This document shows, one piece after another, positions 34,792 to 39,558 of a stretch of 39,558 bases of DNA (position 1 is its first letter; every line of letters starts with the position of its first letter). The stretch lies in the IMG/VR virus record IMGVR_UViG_3300010157_000124, positions 1-39,558 of that record, one strand, 5' to 3'. Under the pieces are notes generated by a model. That model was not told the DNA's origin, searched no databases, and worked only from the letters and a program-made list of their open reading frames with translations. The translations under genes were made by a program, and so were the position numbers. Source of the DNA: a virus.

Positions 34792-36303
34792 ATGTCCAAT
34801 ACAGTAATTCAAATTAAACGCTCAGGTAGCACCGCCACACCTGGATCGTTACAATATGGCGAATTAGCATATTCCTTTCAATCTGGAAAATTATTCATTG
34901 GTAATTCCTCAAATACTGTCATTGCGATTGGAGGAAATACTTATAATCAAATCATTGATGCCGCAACTTCTCTTAATACATCAAGCACTTTAGTAAAAAG
35001 AGATGCTTCTGGTAATTTCTCTGCTGGAAATATTACTGCCAATTTGTTTGGTAATGCTAATACAGCAACAAGTTGGCAAACAACAAGAAATATTAATGTT
35101 TCTGGAGATGCTTCTGGTACAGCAACCATTAATGGTACTGCCGATTCCAATGTAGCACTAACTCTTGCTACAGTAAATTCTAATTTAGGAACATTTGGTG
35201 GTACTACCAATATTCCAGTATTAACAGTAAATGCGAAGGGATTGGTTACATCAGCGGCGAACGTTGCTGTCTCAAGTTCGTTCACCATTGCTGGTGATAC
35301 CGGAACCGATCTATTTAATAATGGCGAAACGTTAACATTCACTGGTGGAGATGGCATTACCAGTACAGTAACAAATAATAATGTTACTATGGATGTTGAT
35401 AATACTGTTATTAGAACAACAGGAAACCAAACAAAAACTGGAACATTCAGCGTTATTGGGGATTTCAGTGTTTCTGGTAATACCACGTTTACTGGCAACA
35501 CATCTTATATCAATGTTGAAACATATAAGATTTCTGACCCATTAATTTATCTTGCTGCAAATAACTATACTTCTGATATTGTTCCTATTGGTTTTGCTGC
35601 AAACTATTTTGATGGAACTTCCGAATTACATACTGGTCTTTTCAGACAACCACAATCAAATACATATTATCTATTTACTGGGGTTAGTGATGAACTTTCT
35701 GGTAATAATAATGTAACTCCAACTTCAAATGGATTTACAACAGCAACTTTGGTTGCCAATATTACCCAAGGAACGGTTTCTAATCTAAAATCTGCGGTTG
35801 CTACAACCGATGGTGGTACTGGATTAAGAAGTTATGTAACTGGTGATATTCTTTATGCTTCCGCAGCAAATACTCTAAGCGCATTAGCTGCAGCATCTTC
35901 AGGAAACGTTTTACTTTCTGGGTCAACTCCTTCATATGGTAAAGTTGGTTTAACAACTCATGTTTCTGGAATTCTTCCGATTGTAAATGGTGGTACAAAC
36001 AATGGAACTTTGGGTTCTGCTGGGGCAATAGCATTCAGTAACGGAACATCATATACATTCAGTTCTGTTGGAAGTTCTGGACAAGCATTTATTTCTGGGG
36101 GAACTGGAACCCCAACATTCGGCACACTAACTATGACTGGCGGTGGTTTGGGAATCACCTCGGTAACAGCAAATTCCGTTCTTTATTATTCTGGTACTGG
36201 AACAGCGATGTCATATACTAATACTCCATCTGATGGTCAGGTCATGCAGTATGGGGTTGGAACTGGAGTTCAATTTGGTATGCTCGATGGTGGAAATTTT
36301 TAA
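34792..36303 (+). CDS. Tail fibre protein
   Basis: The 503-residue protein begins VIQIKRSGSTATPGSLQYGELAYSFQSGKLFIG, a typical fibre N-terminal unit (IQxKRS...LxxGELAYs...LFIG) that binds the baseplate side. A Thr/Asn-rich beta shaft follows with NLFGNANTATSWQTTRNI, a motif common to phage fibres. Residues about 240-325 form a block (DPLIYLAANNYTSDIVPIGFAANY, ELHTGLFRQPQ) related to the module in the 442-residue and giant fibres. The end has GDILYASAANTLSALAAASSGNVLLSGSTPSYGKVGLTTHVSGILPIVNGGT, also widespread in fibres, and terminates MLDGGNF. No S74 chaperone is present; the next small coiled-coil gene could be an assembly partner. Confidence 0.82.
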   Translation: MSNTVIQIKRSGSTATPGSLQYGELAYSFQSGKLFIGNSSNTVIAIGGNTYNQIIDAATSLNTSSTLVKRDASGNFSAGNITANLFGNANTATSWQTTRNINVSGDASGTATINGTADSNVALTLATVNSNLGTFGGTTNIPVLTVNAKGLVTSAANVAVSSSFTIAGDTGTDLFNNGETLTFTGGDGITSTVTNNNVTMDVDNTVIRTTGNQTKTGTFSVIGDFSVSGNTTFTGNTSYINVETYKISDPLIYLAANNYTSDIVPIGFAANYFDGTSELHTGLFRQPQSNTYYLFTGVSDELSGNNNVTPTSNGFTTATLVANITQGTVSNLKSAVATTDGGTGLRSYVTGDILYASAANTLSALAAASSGNVLLSGSTPSYGKVGLTTHVSGILPIVNGGTNNGTLGSAGAIAFSNGTSYTFSSVGSSGQAFISGGTGTPTFGTLTMTGGGLGITSVTANSVLYYSGTGTAMSYTNTPSDGQVMQYGVGTGVQFGMLDGGNF

Positions 36304-36323
36304 TTATTAACTAAAGGTATATT

Positions 36324-36866
36324 ATGAGTGAAAAATTTACTAATTATTATATTGAAACATTAACTGGAACTCTACATGATGCGCTTGGGAAAAATATTGT
36401 GTTTCAAGCGCAAAGTAGAGTTGATAGAGAAGAAATTGAAGAATTAAAAAAATTACTTGAACATAAGAGTAATGAAACAAACTCTTCGGAACAAAATCAT
36501 GATAGATTACAATCCATGATTGAGTCTCTAAACTCCCAGGTTGAAAAATTATCAAGAGAGAAGTCAATTTCTGATAATTCTATATCTGAAAAAGATAATA
36601 TTATCTTTAATCTATCTAATAACTTTGATACTTCTAATCAAAAAATTTGTGATTTAGAATCACAGATAAATAAGAAAGAACAAGAATTACAATCTCTATC
36701 TTCTGATTGGGAAGTAAAAATAAATAAGAAAGATAAAGAACTACAGACTCTAATTTCCAAATATGAACCAGAGAAGGTAGTTAAAAAGCAAGATAAAACG
36801 AATAAAAAAATTATTATTGCGAAGGAGCAAACAAAAGAAGAAATATCTTCTGATGATACATTTTAG
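36324..36866 (+). CDS. Coiled-coil fibre-locus protein
   Basis: The 180-residue protein begins SEKFTNYYIETLTGTLHDALGKNIVFQAQSRV, an N-terminal segment I have seen in proteins located next to fibres of marine T4-like phages. Residues about 35-150 are strongly heptad-like and charged (EEIEELKKLLEHKSNE, LQSMIESLNSQVEKLSRE, ICDLESQINKKEQELQSL), predicting a long coiled coil; the end is Lys/Glu-rich. No signal peptide or membrane segment is present. AAAGG precedes the start. It is located between two large fibre genes. It may be a fibre-assembly chaperone or a structural rod; I cannot tell which. Confidence 0.75.
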   Translation: MSEKFTNYYIETLTGTLHDALGKNIVFQAQSRVDREEIEELKKLLEHKSNETNSSEQNHDRLQSMIESLNSQVEKLSREKSISDNSISEKDNIIFNLSNNFDTSNQKICDLESQINKKEQELQSLSSDWEVKINKKDKELQTLISKYEPEKVVKKQDKTNKKIIIAKEQTKEEISSDDTF

Positions 36867-36880
36867 TTGACAACAATAAT

Positions 36881-36900
36881 CATCCTATATAGGATGGTTT
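36881..36900 (+). terminator. Palindromic hairpin after the coiled-coil gene (weak terminator)
   Basis: CATCCTATATAGGATG at 36881-36896 is fully self-complementary and can form a 6-bp stem with an ATAT loop, followed by GTTTT. It lies 14 nt after the stop codon and 20 nt before the next ATG. The short T-run makes termination inefficient at best. Confidence 0.5.
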
Positions 36901-36916
36901 TACTGGTAAATACCAA

Positions 36917-39558
36917 ATGGCAAATACTAAATTCCAATTAAAAAGGTCGGTAGTACCCGGAAAAATCCCGGCATCTGGCGATCTAGACATTGGCGAGTTA
37001 GCACTCAATCTTTCCGATACTAAAATATTTTCTAAACATTCTTTAGGAAATATAATAACATTATCCGATTATGAAATGGCAAATAGTGCCAACATAATCG
37101 CACGAGTGTCATATTCTCAAGCAAACACAGCAACAACTATTGGACAATCCGCATTCGCCACTGCTAATAGTGCAGCATCAAATACTGTTTTAATCCAGTC
37201 AGTAGACACTACTCAAAATACTAATATAAGTTCTGCATTTACTCAAGCAAACAATGCTATTTCAAATACTGTTTTATTACAAACAGTAGATGCAACTCAG
37301 AATACTAATATTGCGGCAGCATTTATAAAAGCAAATGCAGCAACAACAAATGCATTTTCAATATTAAATGTAAATTCAACATTATTAACATCAAAATCAA
37401 ATTCAGACACACTATCATTACAAAGTAATGGGGCAATTGTAATTGATTCTGATTCTGTTAATAATAAAATTAATATTGGCGTAAGATCCGCAACAACATC
37501 ACAAAATGGGGTTATTCAATTATATGATAGTTATGATTCAACCTCAATAACATTATCTCCAACAGCAAACGCATTAAACTTTGTTTATAATTTAGCAAAT
37601 ACCGCAAATAGTAAACAAACATCTTCTAGTGGATTGTTAACAACAAATTATAAATCACAAGAATTTGTTGCCTCTAATAACCAAACAATATTTACTATAA
37701 CTGATGGATATAGTGTTGGGTATGTTAGTGTATATGTTAATGGAGTATTATTACCACAAATAGAATATACCGCAAATAACGGATCAACAATAATATTAAC
37801 AACTCCAGCAGGTGGGGGAGATGATGTTGTTGTTAATAAATGGTATTTTGATAGATCAATTTATTTAACCTCAACGCTGAAGGTTGATGAGTTTGTTGCC
37901 TCAAATAATCAAACTTCATTTATAACAGCTAACACATATACATCCGGATTTGTAAATGTATATAGAAATGGAATATTATTAAGTAAAAATGAATATGTTG
38001 CTTCCGGAGGTACTAATGTCACATTAAATTCTGGAGCGAGCGCAAACGATTCAATTTCAATTCAATATTGGGGATCGGATCAATATAATGCTGCCCCCGT
38101 TTGGATTGCCGCAAATACAGCACTAAATGTGGCAAATGGAATTGCAGCATCTGCCAATTTAGCACTCATTACCGCAAATAATGCTATTTCAAATACAATA
38201 TTAATTCAAGGAGTAGACACTACTCAAAATACTAATATAAGTTCTGCCTTTGCTCAAGCAAATAATGCTATTTCTAATACAGTATTATTACAAACAGTAG
38301 ATACTACACAGAACACTAATATTACAGCAGCATTTGCTCAAGCGAATAATGCTATTTCAAATACAGTATTAATTCAAGGGGTTGATAATACTCAGAATAC
38401 TAATATTAATAGTGCGTTTGGACAGGCAAACAATGCTATTTCTAACACTGTTTTAATCCAAAGTGTTGATGCTACTCAAAACACAAATATAAGTTCTGCC
38501 TTTGCTCAAGCAAACAGCGCAACAACCATTGGACAATCGGCATTTGCTCAAGCGAATAATGCTATTTCAAATACAGTATTAATTCAAGGGGTTGATAATA
38601 CTCAGAACACTAATATTACAGCAGCATTTACTCAAGCAAACAACGCAATCTCTAATACAGTATTGATCCAAACAGTAGATGCTACTCAAAATACTAATAT
38701 TACTTCAGCATTTACTCAAGCAAACAACGCAATCTCTAATACAGTATTGATCCAAACAGTAGATGCTACTCAGAATACTAATATTACAGCAGCATTTACT
38801 CAAGCAAACAATGCTATTTCTAACACTGTTTTAATCCAAGGAGTAGATAATACTCAAAACACTAATATCAATAGTTCTTTTGCTCAAGCAAACACCGCAA
38901 CAACTATTGGACAATCGGCGTTTACTCAAGCAAATAATGCTATTTCTAATACGGTATTACTACAAACAGTAGATGCTACACAGAACACTAATATTACAGC
39001 AGCATTTACTCAAGCGAATTCTGCATACAATACCGCAAATACAAAATTTAATATTTCTGGTGGAAATATAACCGGTGCAGTTACAATATCTTCCAATCTA
39101 ACTGTAACTGGTAACGTAATATTCTCCGGTAATGTGACTACCATATCGGCAAACAATCTATTAGTAAAAGATAATATGATTTATCTTAATTCTGATGGAA
39201 ATACTGCCAATCCTGATTTAGGATTTGCTGGTAACTACAATGATGGAATATATCACCATGCTGGGTTCTTTAGAGATGCTTCAGATGGGATCTGGAAAGT
39301 ATTTGATAATTATGTGCCAGAACCTGATGCTTCTCCATATATTGATACCAGCAACAATACATTTAGAATAGCAGATTTTCAAGCAAATAATTCATATTTT
39401 GGAAAGATCTATACAACATCAAATGTTTTAGTTGCTAATTTAAATTCAGAATTATTAAATGGGCAAAATGCTAGTTATTACACTGGGTTAATTTCTTCTG
39501 CGTTTACTCAGGCAAATACTGCGACAACTATTGGACAATCGGCATTTACCCAAGCAAA
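36917..39558 (+). CDS. Giant repeat-rich tail fibre, partial (C-terminus beyond the window)
   Basis: The frame is open from ATG at 36917 to the right edge, 880 codons, with no stop. The N-terminus (TKFQLKRSVVPGKIPASGDLDIGELALNLSDTKIFSKHS) is the fibre attachment unit. Coiled-coil repeats follow at about residues 60-150. At about 250-395 there are two copies of a beta unit (EFVASNNQTIFTITDGYSVGYVSVYVNGVLL and EFVASNNQTSFITANTYTSGFVNVYRNGILL). From about 415 to 710 there are about nine more 28-residue repeats (AFTQANNAISNTVL + IQTVDATQNTNITA type), four heptads each, as in trimeric stalks. A module shared with the 442-residue fibre follows (DNMIYLN...GKIYTT), then the repeats resume. Likely a long side fibre. 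Confidence 0.88.
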   Translation, partial: MANTKFQLKRSVVPGKIPASGDLDIGELALNLSDTKIFSKHSLGNIITLSDYEMANSANIIARVSYSQANTATTIGQSAFATANSAASNTVLIQSVDTTQNTNISSAFTQANNAISNTVLLQTVDATQNTNIAAAFIKANAATTNAFSILNVNSTLLTSKSNSDTLSLQSNGAIVIDSDSVNNKINIGVRSATTSQNGVIQLYDSYDSTSITLSPTANALNFVYNLANTANSKQTSSSGLLTTNYKSQEFVASNNQTIFTITDGYSVGYVSVYVNGVLLPQIEYTANNGSTIILTTPAGGGDDVVVNKWYFDRSIYLTSTLKVDEFVASNNQTSFITANTYTSGFVNVYRNGILLSKNEYVASGGTNVTLNSGASANDSISIQYWGSDQYNAAPVWIAANTALNVANGIAASANLALITANNAISNTILIQGVDTTQNTNISSAFAQANNAISNTVLLQTVDTTQNTNITAAFAQANNAISNTVLIQGVDNTQNTNINSAFGQANNAISNTVLIQSVDATQNTNISSAFAQANSATTIGQSAFAQANNAISNTVLIQGVDNTQNTNITAAFTQANNAISNTVLIQTVDATQNTNITSAFTQANNAISNTVLIQTVDATQNTNITAAFTQANNAISNTVLIQGVDNTQNTNINSSFAQANTATTIGQSAFTQANNAISNTVLLQTVDATQNTNITAAFTQANSAYNTANTKFNISGGNITGAVTISSNLTVTGNVIFSGNVTTISANNLLVKDNMIYLNSDGNTANPDLGFAGNYNDGIYHHAGFFRDASDGIWKVFDNYVPEPDASPYIDTSNNTFRIADFQANNSYFGKIYTTSNVLVANLNSELLNGQNASYYTGLISSAFTQANTATTIGQSAFTQA
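38160..39016 (+). repeat. Tandem 84-bp coding repeats in the giant fibre
   Basis: Units of 84 bp encode the 28-residue heptad repeat (GCATTTACTCAAGCAAACAA-type starts). About nine imperfect copies are visible, some spaced by a short unit encoding TTIGQSAF. Two earlier, more diverged copies lie near 37130-37330. Neighbouring copies share long identical stretches, so copy number could change by slippage or recombination. Confidence 0.85.

Noticed and set aside
34947-35501. Minus-strand open frame of 184 residues under the 503-residue fibre
   Set aside because: Low-complexity Val/Pro/Leu translation, no ribosome site, and the opposite strand is a clear fibre gene; it is a shadow of Thr/Asn-rich codons. 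The same applies to minus-strand frames at 27157-27585 and 27961-28338.
38160-39016. CRISPR-like array
   Set aside because: The repeats are coding, continuous and without unique spacers; they encode heptads of a fibre.

Overview
The window is the tail and baseplate region of a low-GC, T4-superfamily contractile-tailed phage (myovirus). Almost every base is coding, spacing is tight, and the genes keep T4 order: a leftward block with gp4, a gp19/gp54-type tube protein and gp26, and a rightward block with gp48, gp53, a gp27-like hub, gp5, gp25, gp6, a gp7-position protein, gp8 and a gp10-position giant, followed by tail fibres. The style of the proteins (DUF4815-type giant, gp5 without a lysozyme domain, many short fibre genes) resembles marine T4-like phages of cyanobacteria and Pelagibacter. 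The host cannot be told from the sequence. No tRNA, integrase, transposon or CRISPR array is visible.

Left arm (minus strand, 5280 down to 1). gp4 head-completion nuclease, an unassigned conserved protein, a tail-tube-fold protein and a gp26-like hub/chaperone gene lead into a short overlapping reading frame and a very long protein that runs off the left edge. The gp26-like gene ends in a T-TTT-TTA slippery heptamer one codon before its stop, and the short overlapping frame is exactly the -1 frame. This is the lambda G/GT/H layout (two chaperone products by frameshift, then the tape measure). The long protein carries a domain like the lambda gpR transglycosylase (GH104-like), while gp5 has no lysozyme domain.

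Divergent control region (5281-5340). Two T4-type late promoter boxes lie back to back and drive the two arms.

Right arm, baseplate (5341-25633). gp48, gp53, gp27-like, gp5 (broken by an apparent single-base deletion near 8975), gp25, gp6, a 1549-residue protein at the gp7 position with three internal ~230-residue repeats, a 166-residue protein, gp8, and a 2234-residue DUF4815-like protein with a proline hinge. One small beta-domain with G-x-GY/NY motifs seems to be inserted in gp53, gp6, the gp7-position protein, gp8 and the giant.

Right arm, fibres and adhesins (25638-39558). This is a modular receptor-binding region: a coiled-coil protein, fibre proteins with S74 self-cleaving chaperone ends, a recently duplicated pair of Asp-box beta-propeller adhesins, a GC-rich polyglycine adhesin, further fibres, and the start of a giant fibre made of 28-residue repeats. 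Internal late promoters (26646, 32772, 34747) and hairpins (28471, 32726, 36881) divide it into transcription units. Duplicated modules and shared DNA blocks between fibre genes suggest recombination-driven change of host recognition.
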